Positions 47,872 to 58,800 of a stretch of 64,000 nucleotides of DNA are shown in pieces (the stretch's first letter is position 1; each line of letters starts with the position of its first letter). The translations under genes and the position numbers were made by a program. This DNA is from Verrucomicrobiota bacterium. GTDB taxonomy: Bacteria; Verrucomicrobiota; Verrucomicrobiia; Verrucomicrobiales; Akkermansiaceae. Where the stretch lies: assembly GCA_017301995.1 (NCBI GenBank), contig JAFLEH010000024.1, positions 59,348 through 123,347 on the forward strand. The letters are read 5' to 3'. The notes below the pieces were generated by a model. That model made no database searches and was not told the origin of the DNA. It saw only the letters and a program-made list of their open reading frames with translations.

Positions 47872-50800
47872 CTACTCCCGAGTGACCTTCAACCGCAGAA
47901 ACCCTTGTGGCTGGCCCGCCGCCGGAATGGCGAATCGGTGCTCGCCGCCAACACCGGTGTCCGGCACATTCCGCCAACTGCCAGGCTGCATGGTCGCGCT
48001 CCACTCGGCGCCGTAACGAATGCCGGTTACACCCGCAGGCTGGGTGAAGCGGATCACAAAATCATCACCCTCGCGCTGCGGCTGAGGATAACGCCCCGCA
48101 CCAACCCCGAATGCCACGCTGAGGAGATCGTCGCCACTCTCCAATGCCATCCCTGCGCTGGTTTGCCGCATGCTTTTACCGGTCGATCCCGCAGGCAATG
48201 CGATTAACGCGAGGTTGTGCCGCGCGGCGTGGCTGTTAGAAACCGCCATCACCCGAATCCCGGAAGTCAAACCCGCAAAGTCAACCGCTGCCGGTGTGGC
48301 ACGACTGGTGGTACCGCCATCACCTAACTGCCCATCGGTGTTGTCGCCCCAGGCAAACAATGCTCCCTCCGCGCCGAGCGCCAGGCTGTGACCGCCGCCG
48401 GTTGCGATCCCGGCCACCGGGGCAATCGCGGTTAGAGATGTCAGATCGACGGCGACGGGAATCGTGCTTTGAACGGTACCCGCCACGCCGAGTTGGCCGA
48501 GATGGTTAGATCCCCAAACGGCCACCGTGCCATCGCCGCACCAGGCCACGCTGTGGGTGCCGCCGGCGCGGATCGCGGTCACGGCTTTGCCGGTTAGAAT
48601 CCCGAAAGCGTTGATCGCCGTCGGCAGAGATCCGGCAGCGGTGCTGGCGTTGCCAAGTTGGCCGCGGTGATTGTAGCCCCATGCCAGCAGGGTGCCGTCC
48701 GCGCACAGCGCCAACGTGTGATAGGTTCCGGCCGCCAATGCCACCGCCTTGCGGCCGGACAGCGCCACGGACACCGGCACCAGGCTGCCAGCGGTCGCAC
48801 CATTGCCTAACTCGCCTTCGTCGTTGTAGCCCCAGGCCGCGATGCTGCCGTCGCCGCACAGCGCGAAACTGTGATAAGCGCCCGCCGCCACGGCGACCAC
48901 CTGTTTGCCGGCGAGCGCGCCAGTCGGATTGACCACGACCGGCGTGCGCCGGGTCGTCACGCTGCCATCGCCGAGTTGGCCGTGGTTGTTATATCCCCAC
49001 GCCACCACCGTACCGTCGGAGCACAACGCAAGATTATGGAACGGCCCGGCAGAGATCGCGACCACCGTCTCGCCCGCCAACACCCCGGACCGGTCCACCG
49101 CCACCGGCACGTTGCCGGATGCCGTGCCGCCGTCGCCAATCTGCCCGAAAATGTTATATCCCCAGGTAGCCAGCGTGCCGTCGGCGCACAGCGCCAGGCT
49201 GTGCAGATAGCCCGTGCCCACGGCGACCACGGTCTTGCCCGCGAGTACACCCGTGGCGTCGGTGAACGCGGGTTGCAAGCTCCGTTCGACATTGGCATCG
49301 CCAAGTTGGCCGAAGCTGTTGGAACCCCAGGCCGCCACCTTCGTATCCGCCCATTGCAGCACCAGATCGTTGCCGGATCCACCATAATAATTCACCGCGA
49401 AATCATAACTTTTTCCGCCATAAGAGAGATTCACCCGCTGGCCTTGCTCCAGATTGCCGAACGCACCGGATATGAATCCCAAACCGGTGTTGTTGACCAT
49501 CGTCAGGATGGTTCCCGGAACCGGCGCGTAGTTGAGATTCAGCGTCGCCGGATAGCCTCCGGCGGCAAAGGCGTTGGCGGTGACCGGCACGTCGGTCGCC
49601 GCATTGAAAGCAAACTCCAACGGCAGGCGAGTCACGTTGATTGTATATGTTTTCGTAGTGACCCCATCCTCCGCCGTGACCACCGTGTTGATCGCGGTGT
49701 TGCCGACCGGCAAATTGATGACAGCGCTGGCGGCGGCCACTCCATTGATTTTCACGGTGGCAGCCGGATGATCGGTGGTCGGCGTCACCGTAACCCCGGT
49801 GGCGGCGAACGGCACGGTGGAGAGATAGGCGGTGGTATCTTTTGCAAACTCCGGCACCAAGGTTGCGGAGCTCAACCCGAGCCCGGCCAACTTCGCGTTG
49901 TCGCTGAGTGTCGTGAACGTGAGATCCGCACCGCGCGCCGTCCCGCCGCTACCGGTCGCCACCACCCGGTAATGATAGGTCGTGCCGGGCGTCAAACCGG
50001 CGAGAGTGGCATCGACCGCAATGGCGGTGCTGCCGGAAGCGGACGGCGGCGAACCGGCGACCGAAGACCCGTAGGTGGTATCGAGGCCGTACTCGAACGC
50101 CACCGTGACCGGATTGCCGTTGGCGTTGACGGTGCCGTGCAAGGCGGCTCCCGTGCCGGTGATCGCGGTGGCCGCCACGCTGGCGGCGGTTTGCAGGGGC
50201 GAGGCCACCAGCGCCACGCTGGTGGTCGTGCCGCCGTCGAGCGCCATCACCCGTTCGCCTGTCCGCAACGCCCCGGTGTTCACCAAAACCGGCACGGTGC
50301 TTTGGGTCGTGCTGTTGTTGCCCAACTGGCCGCCGTCGTTATATCCCCACGCGGCCAGCGTGCCGTCCGAACACAGCGCCAGGCTGTGAAACACTCCGGC
50401 GCCCAGGGCGACCACCGACTTGTTGGCGAGCACGCCGGTTTGAACGACCTGCACCGGCACCGCGGTGCTGGAGGTGCTGTTGTTACCCAATTGGCCGCGG
50501 TCGCTGGTGCCCCAGGCGACCAGCGTGCCATCCGCGCACCGGGCGAGGCTGTGATAGCCGCCGCCGACCAGGTCGATGATCCGTTTTCCGGCCAGCACGC
50601 CGTTTCGATCCACCATCACGGGTATCGGGCTGTCCACCCATACGCCATTGCCCAACTGGGCGTTGCCGTTATTGCCCCATGCCGCTACCGCGCCGTCGTC
50701 GCACAGGGCCATTCCATGGTAGCCGCCGCCCGCCGGGCTCACGATCCGTTGGTGCAACAACACCCCGCTCCGGTCCACCAGCGCCGGCACGCTGCTGTTG

Positions 50801-53800
50801 ACGAGGCTGCCGATGCCCAGCGCGCCGTATTGGTTAGACCCCCATGCGGCCAGCGTGCCATCGCTGCATAGCGCGAGGTTGTAAGACATCCCGGATGCGA
50901 TGGCGGTCACGGTTTTGCCCGCCAACACGCCGCTGCGGTTCACCAGCACCGGCACGCTGCTGCTCGTCACCGTGCCGTTCCCCAACTGCCCATCTAAACC
51001 GCCCCCCCAAGTAACGACGGTACCATCCGCGCACAGGGCGATGCTTTGGGCATAGCCGGCTGCGATCGCAACGACTTTCTTGCCGGCCAGCACGCCGCTG
51101 GTGGTCACCGCCACCGGCACCGTGCTGTCGGTTACGGTGCCGTTGCCCAGTTCGCCCCTGCCGTTGTTGCCCCAAGCGGCCACGCTGCCGTCCGCACACA
51201 GGGCCAGGACGTGGCCTTGGCCGCTGGCCACCGCCGTCACCGTCTTGCCCGCCAGCACGCCGGGCGCGGCCATCGCCGTCGGCACTTTCACCCCGTTCCC
51301 CCAGGTCAGCAGCCGGGTGTTCGCCCATTGCAGCACCAGATCGTTGCCGGAACCGCCGAAGTAGTTCGCCACGAACGCGTAGCCAACCGACCCGAAGGTC
51401 AGTTCCACCCGCTGGCCATGCCCGAGATTCGCGAATGAACCGCGAATCGGGTTGAAGCCGGTGTTGTCAACCACCTTCAGAACGGCACCCGGCGACGGTG
51501 CGAAATTCAACGCGAAGTTGGCATCGCCGACCGCCGCGAAGTCGCCCGCCACCACCGGCACGGTCGTCGGCGCGGCGAAGGAAAACACCGCGGGCAACCG
51601 GGTCACCGTCACCGTGTACGTCATCGTATTGATCCCATCCGCGGCCGTCACCACCACGCCGATCGGGTTGTTGCCCACGGTCACCTGGATCGCCCGGCTC
51701 GGGGTGCCGGATTCGACGTCCGACCTGCGCACTCTGACCGTGGACGTCGGCACCGCGACCACGGGGGTCACCTGAACCATGCTGACATCGTTCGGCACGG
51801 TCACGGCATAGCTGGTATTGGCACCGGTAAAATCCGGCAACAACGCGCCGCCGCTCACCGTCAGGCCGGATAGATTCGCCGCCGTGGTGGTGGTGAAAAT
51901 CATATCATTTCCAACCAGCGTGCCCCCCGGACCGGTGGTGGTTACGCGGTAGTGATAGGTGACGCCGGAAACCAAGCCTCCGACCGCCGCGCTCACCGCC
52001 GTGGTCGTGGTGCCGGTCACGGGCGACGGGGTTGCCGCCACGGTGCCGCCATAGGCTGTTGTTAGGCCGTATTCGAAGGAAACACTTGTGCCGCTGCCAT
52101 TCGCGTTCACGCTGCCCGCCAGCACCGCGCCCGTGTCCATGATGCCGGTTGCCGCCAGGGTGGAAACCACGGGCAAGGCCGGCATGGCGACGATGGCCAG
52201 GCAGTGCCCTCCGCCGGCCGCCACGTCCACCATGCGTTCGCCCGCCCTGAGCGTGCTCTGGTTGACCAGCACCGGCACCGAACTGTTGGTCGTCGTGTTG
52301 TTGCCCAACTGCCCGGAGGTGTTGGCGCCCCAAGCGGCGACCGAGGCGTCCGCGCAGAATGCCAGACAATGCCCGTAGCCGGCTTTGATGCGCGTGACGG
52401 TCCGGCCGGAAAGCACCCCGCCGATGTTGGTCAGGACCGGCACCAGGCCGTTGGTTGTCGAGTTGTTACCCAATTGGCCATAGTTGTTCACTCCCCACGC
52501 GGCGAGAGTGCCGTCGGCGCACAACACGTGATTGTGAAAATAGTTCGTGGCAAGGTTGGTGACGGTCCGGCCGGCGAGCGCGCCCGTGCGGTCCACCAGC
52601 ACCGGCACCCGGGCGAAGGTAGCGCTGGTGTTGCCCAACGCGCCCATTTCGTTCGAACCCCAGGCGGCCAAAGTCCCATCCGCACACAAGGCGACGCCAT
52701 GGGCATCGCCGGCGGCAATGGCGATCGGTTGCTTGCCCGCCAGCACGCCGGTCATGTCCACCGCCACGGGGACATCGCTGTTCGCAACGGTGTTGTTCCC
52801 TAACAGACTTGGATAGCCCCATGCCACCAGGGTGCCATCGGAACACAGGGCCAGCACGCCATTGATCCCTCCGGCGATCGCCACCACGGTTTTGCCCGCC
52901 AGCACGCCGGTGCGGACCACCGCCACCGGGCTGTATGCCATCGAGCCCCCGGCACCCAGCGCCCCGCGGTCGCTGTAGCCCCACGACGCCACGGTCCCAT
53001 CCGAGCAGAGCACGACGCTATGGGTCCCTGCGGCGACCGCGGCGATGACCTTTTTGCCGGCCAAAACTCCGCTGCGATCCACCGCCACCGGCACCTTGCT
53101 GAAGGTGGTGGTGCCATTGCCCAATTGGCCCCAGGTATTGGTTCCCCAGGCGACCACGGTGCCATCCGCGCAATAGGCGATGTTATGGCCCGATCCCGCC
53201 GCCACTCCCATGACGGTCTTGCCGGCCAGCGCGCCGGTCATGTCCGCGCCCACCGGCAGCGGGCTGTTTGTCGTGCCGCCGTTGCCCAATTGCCCGTCGC
53301 CATTGTAGCCCCACCCGACCAAGCGGTTGTTCGCCCATTGCAACACCAGATCATTGCCGTCGCCGCCGAAGTAGTTCGCCACAAACGCATAGGAAACCCC
53401 GTTGTAGGTTAGATCGACCCGCTGGCCCTGCGCGAGATTGCTAAACGTCCCTTGGATGAACGGCAGCCCGGTGTTGTTCACCGCCGTCAACCGGGTCCCA
53501 ACCGCCGGCGCGAAGTTCAACGCGAAGTTTGCCGTCAGCCCGGTGGCGAGCAGTCCGCCCACTGTCACCGGCACGTCGGTCGCAGAGCCGAACGTGAACA
53601 CCTCGGGCAGCCGCGTCACCAGCACGGTATAAGTCAGGCTGTTGCCCCCGCCCGCGGCGGAAACCACGATCGGAACGAGATTGTTCCCCACCGCCAGTGC
53701 CACCGGCGCGCTGGCAGTGCCCGACGTCGCGGCCACGCCGTTGACAGTCACCGTCGCAGTGGGTGATGTGGTGACCGGTGTCACGGTGATGTTTCCCGAG

Positions 53801-55640
53801 GCAAACGGGACCACGCTGGCATAACCCAGGGTGCGGCTAACAAACGCCGGACTCAGCACGCCGCTGCTCAGGGAGAGGCCGGACAAAGTCGCGGCGGTGG
53901 TGGTGGCGAAGGTCCGGTCCGCGCCCTTCACGGTGCCGCCGCCGATGGTGGCCACCACGCGGAAATGATATGTGGTGCCGGGAACCAAGCCGGTCAAGGT
54001 GGCGCTCACCGCCGTGGCCGTGGTGCCGGTCACCGTGGCGGGGGTGGCGGCCGCCGTGCTGCCGTAGCCGGTGGTTAGGCCGTATTCGAAGGCCACCCCG
54101 GTGGTGCCGCCCGAGGCGTTGACGCTGCCGTTCAAGGTGACGGCCGAGTCGGTGACACCGGTCGCCGCAAGCGAACTTACGGTGGGCGGCAGCGGCGATG
54201 CCACCAGCGCGAGATTCACTCTGGAACTTCCGCCGGCGGCGATGCCCCGGATGATTTCGCCGGATGCCAGCGCGCCGCTATTGACCAACACCGGCACCGT
54301 GCTCTGGGTCGTGCTGTTGTTTCCCAGTTGGCCCACATTGTTCTGTCCCCATGCCGCCAGACTGCCGTCCGAGCACAGCGCCAGGCTGTGAGTGCTTCCG
54401 GCGGAGATTGCGACGACCGTCTTGCCTGCCAGCACCCCGGCGCGGCTCACGAGGATCGGCACGGCGCTTTGGGTCGTGGTGCCGTTACCGAGCTGGCCGT
54501 TGCCGTTGTGACCCCACGCGACCAAGGTGCCGTCGGTGCACAGCGCCAGCGTGTGGGTTTGCCCGGCGGCAAGCGAGGAGACCCGCTTGCCGGAAAGCGC
54601 TCCGGTCGTGACCACCGCCTGCGGCACGAGGGTGGTGGTGGTGTTGCCCGCGCCCAATTCCCCCTCGCTGTTGTAACCCCAGCCGACCACCGTGCCGTCG
54701 CCGCACAGCGCGAAACTCTGATAGCCGCCCGCAGCCACCGCGACGACTTGTTTGCTCGCCAGCGCCCCCGTCCGGCTCACCAGCACCGGCACCGTACTTT
54801 TGGTCATACTGCCGTTGCCCAGTTGCCCATAGATGTTCTTGCCCCAGGCCGCCATCGCCCCGTCCGAGCACAGCGCGAGGCTGAATTGCTCGCCAGCGGC
54901 AACCGCCACCACCGACTTGCCGGCCAGCGCGCCGGTCACCAGCACCGCCACCGGCGTGGGGGCCCGGTTGGTGCTGTTGTCTCCCAACGATCCGTAATCG
55001 TTCTCACCCCAAGCCGCCACGGTGCCGTCGGACATCAGCCCGAGGCTGTGACTGGCCCCGGCATCCACCGCCACCACCCGCTTGGCCGCTATAACCCCGA
55101 AGGAACTGATATTCTTTGGCACCAACACGGTCGCCACGCCGCCGTCTCCCAACTGGTCGATGGAATTGGAGCCCCAGGCGGTCAGGGTGCCGTCGGCGGT
55201 CAGTGCCTGACAATGCGCCGAACCCACCGTCATCACGGCGACGGACTTGCCGGCCAGCGCGCCGGATCGGTCCACGGCGACGGGTACGCCGCTGTCCATC
55301 GCGGTGTTGTTGCCCAGGGTACCGGAGGTTCCCGAGCCCCAGGCCAGCAGGCGCGTGTTCGCCCATTGCAGCACGAGGTCATTGCCGGTGCCGCCATAGT
55401 AGTTGGCCACGAACCCGTAGGGGACGCCCCCGAAGGTCAATGTCACCGCCTGCCCCTGCTCCAGGTTGCCGAACGTGCCCTGAATGAACGCCAAACCCGT
55501 GTTGTTCACCACCGTCAGGTTGGTCCCCACCGCAGGCTCGAAGTTCAAACTGAGATCCACCGAATTGCCGCTGGCATTGTATGTGGCGGCGGTGACGGGC
55601 ACGGTGGCGGCCGAGTCGAAGGTCGCGGTGACCACCGCTC
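47872..55640 (-). repeat. Four tandem coding super-repeats of about 2.0 kb
   Basis: Same unit as in the neighbouring giant gene: GND beta domain, seven RCC1 blades, FN3-like domain, cadherin-like domain. Marker spacing is about 1974, 2010 and 2028 bp. Confidence 0.8.
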
Positions 55641-55713
55641 CGAACGCAGGAGTCAGAAGGGAAAACGCGGCCAAAACGACCAGCTTGCGAACCGGAATGA
55701 AGGTGGGTTGCAT
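47872..55713 (-). CDS. Exported 2613-aa protein of four RCC1 propellers
   Basis: A paralogue of the 7326-aa protein, with four instead of eleven units. The signal peptide is MQPTFIPVRKLVVLAAFSLL followed by TPAFGA. The first unit starts directly with the GND-type beta domain, ending YYGGTGNDLVLQWANTRLLAWG by residue ~120; seven WG blades follow (counted in unit 1). FN3-like and cadherin-like domains separate the propellers. GND markers lie near 49367, 51341, 53351 and 55379. The C-terminal domain (AEWSATMQPGSWRNVPDTG ... FLRLKVTRE) closely matches that of the neighbour and may be a sorting or surface-attachment module typical of this lineage (inference). The last, C-terminal unit is very close to the last unit of the 7326-aa protein (e.g. 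GVVAWGYNNHGQ.GDG blades), suggesting duplication of the gene end. Confidence 0.94.
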   Translation of the reverse strand: MQPTFIPVRKLVVLAAFSLLTPAFGAVVTATFDSAATVPVTAATYNASGNSVDLSLNFEPAVGTNLTVVNNTGLAFIQGTFGNLEQGQAVTLTFGGVPYGFVANYYGGTGNDLVLQWANTRLLAWGSGTSGTLGNNTAMDSGVPVAVDRSGALAGKSVAVMTVGSAHCQALTADGTLTAWGSNSIDQLGDGGVATVLVPKNISSFGVIAAKRVVAVDAGASHSLGLMSDGTVAAWGENDYGSLGDNSTNRAPTPVAVLVTGALAGKSVVAVAAGEQFSLALCSDGAMAAWGKNIYGQLGNGSMTKSTVPVLVSRTGALASKQVVAVAAGGYQSFALCGDGTVVGWGYNSEGELGAGNTTTTLVPQAVVTTGALSGKRVSSLAAGQTHTLALCTDGTLVAWGHNGNGQLGNGTTTQSAVPILVSRAGVLAGKTVVAISAGSTHSLALCSDGSLAAWGQNNVGQLGNNSTTQSTVPVLVNSGALASGEIIRGIAAGGSSRVNLALVASPLPPTVSSLAATGVTDSAVTLNGSVNASGGTTGVAFEYGLTTGYGSTAAATPATVTGTTATAVSATLTGLVPGTTYHFRVVATIGGGTVKGADRTFATTTAATLSGLSLSSGVLSPAFVSRTLGYASVVPFASGNITVTPVTTSPTATVTVNGVAATSGTASAPVALAVGNNLVPIVVSAAGGGNSLTYTVLVTRLPEVFTFGSATDVPVTVGGLLATGLTANFALNFAPAVGTRLTAVNNTGLPFIQGTFSNLAQGQRVDLTYNGVSYAFVANYFGGDGNDLVLQWANNRLVGWGYNGDGQLGNGGTTNSPLPVGADMTGALAGKTVMGVAAGSGHNIAYCADGTVVAWGTNTWGQLGNGTTTFSKVPVAVDRSGVLAGKKVIAAVAAGTHSVVLCSDGTVASWGYSDRGALGAGGSMAYSPVAVVRTGVLAGKTVVAIAGGINGVLALCSDGTLVAWGYPSLLGNNTVANSDVPVAVDMTGVLAGKQPIAIAAGDAHGVALCADGTLAAWGSNEMGALGNTSATFARVPVLVDRTGALAGRTVTNLATNYFHNHVLCADGTLAAWGVNNYGQLGNNSTTNGLVPVLTNIGGVLSGRTVTRIKAGYGHCLAFCADASVAAWGANTSGQLGNNTTTNSSVPVLVNQSTLRAGERMVDVAAGGGHCLAIVAMPALPVVSTLAATGIMDTGAVLAGSVNANGSGTSVSFEYGLTTAYGGTVAATPSPVTGTTTTAVSAAVGGLVSGVTYHYRVTTTGPGGTLVGNDMIFTTTTAANLSGLTVSGGALLPDFTGANTSYAVTVPNDVSMVQVTPVVAVPTSTVRVRRSDVESGTPSRAIQVTVGNNPIGVVVTAADGINTMTYTVTVTRLPAVFSFAAPTTVPVVAGDFAAVGDANFALNFAPSPGAVLKVVDNTGFNPIRGSFANLGHGQRVELTFGSVGYAFVANYFGGSGNDLVLQWANTRLLTWGNGVKVPTAMAAPGVLAGKTVTAVASGQGHVLALCADGSVAAWGNNGRGELGNGTVTDSTVPVAVTTSGVLAGKKVVAIAAGYAQSIALCADGTVVTWGGGLDGQLGNGTVTSSSVPVLVNRSGVLAGKTVTAIASGMSYNLALCSDGTLAAWGSNQYGALGIGSLVNSSVPALVDRSGVLLHQRIVSPAGGGYHGMALCDDGAVAAWGNNGNAQLGNGVWVDSPIPVMVDRNGVLAGKRIIDLVGGGYHSLARCADGTLVAWGTSDRGQLGNNSTSSTAVPVQVVQTGVLANKSVVALGAGVFHSLALCSDGTLAAWGYNDGGQLGNNSTTQSTVPVLVNTGALRTGERVMALDGGTTTSVALVASPLQTAASVAATAITGTGAALHGTVNANGNPVTVAFEYGLDTTYGSSVAGSPPSASGSTAIAVDATLAGLTPGTTYHYRVVATGSGGTARGADLTFTTLSDNAKLAGLGLSSATLVPEFAKDTTAYLSTVPFAATGVTVTPTTDHPAATVKINGVAAASAVINLPVGNTAINTVVTAEDGVTTKTYTINVTRLPLEFAFNAATDVPVTANAFAAGGYPATLNLNYAPVPGTILTMVNNTGLGFISGAFGNLEQGQRVNLSYGGKSYDFAVNYYGGSGNDLVLQWADTKVAAWGSNSFGQLGDANVERSLQPAFTDATGVLAGKTVVAVGTGYLHSLALCADGTLATWGYNIFGQIGDGGTASGNVPVAVDRSGVLAGETVVAISAGPFHNLALCSDGTVVAWGYNNHGQLGDGSVTTRRTPVVVNPTGALAGKQVVAVAAGAYHSFALCGDGSIAAWGYNDEGELGNGATAGSLVPVSVALSGRKAVALAAGTYHTLALCADGTLLAWGYNHRGQLGNASTAAGSLPTAINAFGILTGKAVTAIRAGGTHSVAWCGDGTVAVWGSNHLGQLGVAGTVQSTIPVAVDLTSLTAIAPVAGIATGGGHSLALGAEGALFAWGDNTDGQLGDGGTTSRATPAAVDFAGLTSGIRVMAVSNSHAARHNLALIALPAGSTGKSMRQTSAGMALESGDDLLSVAFGVGAGRYPQPQREGDDFVIRFTQPAGVTGIRYGAEWSATMQPGSWRNVPDTGVGGEHRFAIPAAGQPQGFLRLKVTRE

Positions 55714-55735
55714 GATTGATGGGGCTCTGAGGCCC

Positions 55736-55763
55736 AGAATAGGCCGATACTCCCGCCTGTCAA
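55736..55763 (-). promoter_or_regulatory. Sigma70-type promoter of the 2613-aa gene
   Basis: TTGACA at 55758-55763 and TATTCT at 55736-55741 on the minus strand, spacer 16 bp. The expected transcript start is about 15-20 nt before the ATG at 55713, giving a short leader. Confidence 0.6.
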
Positions 55764-55868
55764 CAACGCGGTCGGAAGATCAAAACTTGGGATTGACCTT
55801 TGTTGGGCAGCGGACACATCCTCAACTCCGTGTCCAGCCCCGGACGCGTATCAAACTTCAGTGAAACC

Positions 55869-58800
55869 ATGAAAGTCCGCCGCAATGTCCGCTTCCTGCC
55901 CCTGCTGGTGACCTTAGCGTGTTCTGGCGTGGTCAGCCACTCCGACGGTGCCACGGGCCAATACTGGAACATCGGCGGCACCGGCGGCGACGGCATCTGG
56001 GGCACCGGCCCGGGTGACAAGAACTGGAACCTCGTCGCCGGTGCTGCGGTCGGCAACACCACCTGGCCAGATTCCGGCAATGACGTCGCCGTCTTCCAGG
56101 ATGCCATCGGGGGGACAGTCACCGTGTTCGATCCCGTGCTGGCCGCCGGCCTCAGCCAAACCGGGGCCGATTACACCCTCAACGCCGGCACCATCACCCT
56201 GGTGCCCGATTCGGCCGCGGCCGCTCCGTTCATCCATGTCCAGGCCGGAACCCTCACCGTCAACACCACAATCGAAGGCTCGGACGGCCTCCTCAAAACG
56301 GGCGGAGGTACCCTGCTGCTGGCCACCTCAAACAACTATACGGGAACCACTACGGTCAGCGCCGGCTCCATCAATCTAACCGGTTCACTCGCCAGCACCA
56401 CCCTTGCCATCGCTTCGGGTTCCAGCCTGACCGACGCCGCCGGTGGCCTCGCCGCCGCCACCGTCGTCACCAACGCCGGCACTCTCGCCATCAACGCGGC
56501 GGAAACCATCGCCAGCCTCACCGACAACGCGGGCACGGTCAACGGCAACGGTGCCCTAACGGTCACCGGCGCCACTATCTTCACCGGCGGCACGCTTGCC
56601 GCACCGCTGACCCTCAACGGCCTCGGCGGCGGCACGTTCACAAACGGTTCCCTCGCCGGCACCTTCATCGGCACCGCCGCACTCGACGGCGCCACGGTCT
56701 CAGGCACGGTCAGCGGCAACACCACCAGCAATGGCAACACCCTGGTCTCCGGGTCGCTCGGTGGCGGGTCGCTTGGCGTGACTGGCGGCGTGCTGACTTT
56801 AACCGGAATTTCGACCAATCCCACCGTCACGCTCGCCGCAGGCAGCAGCCTCGTGGATCAAGGCAATCTAGCAGACACCGCTGCCGTCACCAACGCGGGC
56901 ACCTTCACCGCCAATTATGCGGACACCATTGCCAGTTACATTTCCAATGGCGGTTCCCTCACCGGAACCGCCCTTCTAACCACCGCCACCGCCACCCTCA
57001 ATGACGGGTCGTCCGTTTCCGGCAAGCTCGCTGCCGCCACCCTAAGCACCAGCGGCCTAGTCGCGCTGAACGGCACGGCCACCGCAGACACGACCACCAT
57101 CACGCCGGGCACGCTCACCCTCACCGGCACACTGCTCAGCCCGGCGGTCGAGGTCAAATCCGGTGCCATACTGCTCACGGTCTCAGGCCGACTTTCGGAC
57201 ACCACGGTTCTCACCAATTCGGGGACGGTGGATGCCGGGAATGGACTCTCGGTGTCCTCGTACGTGTCCAACGGCGGCACTCTCGCCCCCGCCGCAGGCA
57301 ACATGAATGTCTCAACCTCCTTCCTAAACGACGGATCGTTCGTCGCAGGGAACATCAAAGGTGTTGATGTTCGCGCCAACGGCGCGGTTAATATCGGTGG
57401 GACAATCACTTCGAGCAATGTCGCCGTCCAGACCGGCAACCTCACTCTGGATGGAACCTTCGTCGTCCTTGATGTCAATATTTCCTCCGGCGCTGCCTTG
57501 CGCAACAACTCAAGCGGTCTGTTCGGCAACTCAGCGCTGACAAACGGGGGGACCTTGCTGATGAACACGGGCGACACCATCAAAACCTATGTTTCCAACG
57601 GTGGCTCACTTGCCGGAATCGGAACGCTTGGCACGATCACGTCGACACTCAACGACGGTTCCTCCGTCTCCGGTCGCCTTTCCGCAACCACCCTCACCGC
57701 CAATGGTCTCGTTTCTATTACCGGCCGCACCACGGCCGGATCGTTCAACATCGCCAGTGGAACCCTCACCAACACCGGGACCCTCACCGCCACCTACCTC
57801 GACATCTCCGCCGGCACCACCTTGGTCGCCGACGGCACCCAAAACTTCAACCTGCTCACCACCTCCGGCCCCGGCACGGGCACCTGGCAGGGCGATCTAG
57901 CCAACCCATCCACCGTCGCCCCCGGCGGCGCGGAGGTGATCGGCTCGCTCGCGGTCACCGGCGATTTCTCCAATACCTACGGCGGCACGCTCAAACTCGA
58001 TCTGGGCACCGGCATCCGTGACCTTGTCACCGTCGGCGGCACCGCCACGTTCAGCGGGACGTTGGACCTCAGACAACTCAGCCCCATCACTCCGTTCGTC
58101 CCGGTCCAGGTCGTTGCCGCCGGTGACTATTCCGGAAGTTTTTCCAGCCTGACCGAAAACCTTGACGGCGCGGTTTGGTTCAATCCTAACAACGGGACGG
58201 TGATGGCGCTGGCGCCTCCGGATTCGAGCGAAGGCACGCTGTGGGGCACCACCGCCAACCAGACGTCCGTCTGGATCTCGCTCTATGACGATGTGATCGA
58301 CCCGGGCACCACCAACGTCGTCCAGCGACTCGGCGGTTACGACATCACCAGCGGTCCGGCCGATGCCAACAATCCGGACCTGCTCAATGCTCTCTCCGCC
58401 AGCTTCGTCCCCGGCGGCCTCAACGGGGCGGTGCTGGACCGGCTTTCACCCGAGGTATACGCCGGCTTTCAGGACTACGCGATCCAGGCCACACGCTCTC
58501 ACCAGCGCGCCGCGCTCGACGCCCCGTCGCTCGGATTCATCCAGGCGCCGCCCTGCCCGCATCCGAACGGATCAAAGAACGCCTTGCCCGTCCCGGCCGC
58601 CGCCAACCCATGGGAGTACTTCGCCGCCATCGATTTCTTCGACGCCTCCACCGACAGTTCGCCCAACCACGCCGACTACGACATCAACAACTTTGGCTTC
58701 GTCGCTGGCGCACGCACCTCGTTCTCCGAACGCATACGCGCGGGCGGCTACTTCGCGGCCGACACCGGTTCTGTGGATGGCACCTTGATCAATGCGGACG

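Noticed and set aside
48871..50871. Plus-strand 666-codon frame opposite the 2613-aa gene
   Set aside because: Long only because the antisense of the repeat lacks stops; low-complexity Arg/His/Gly sequence.
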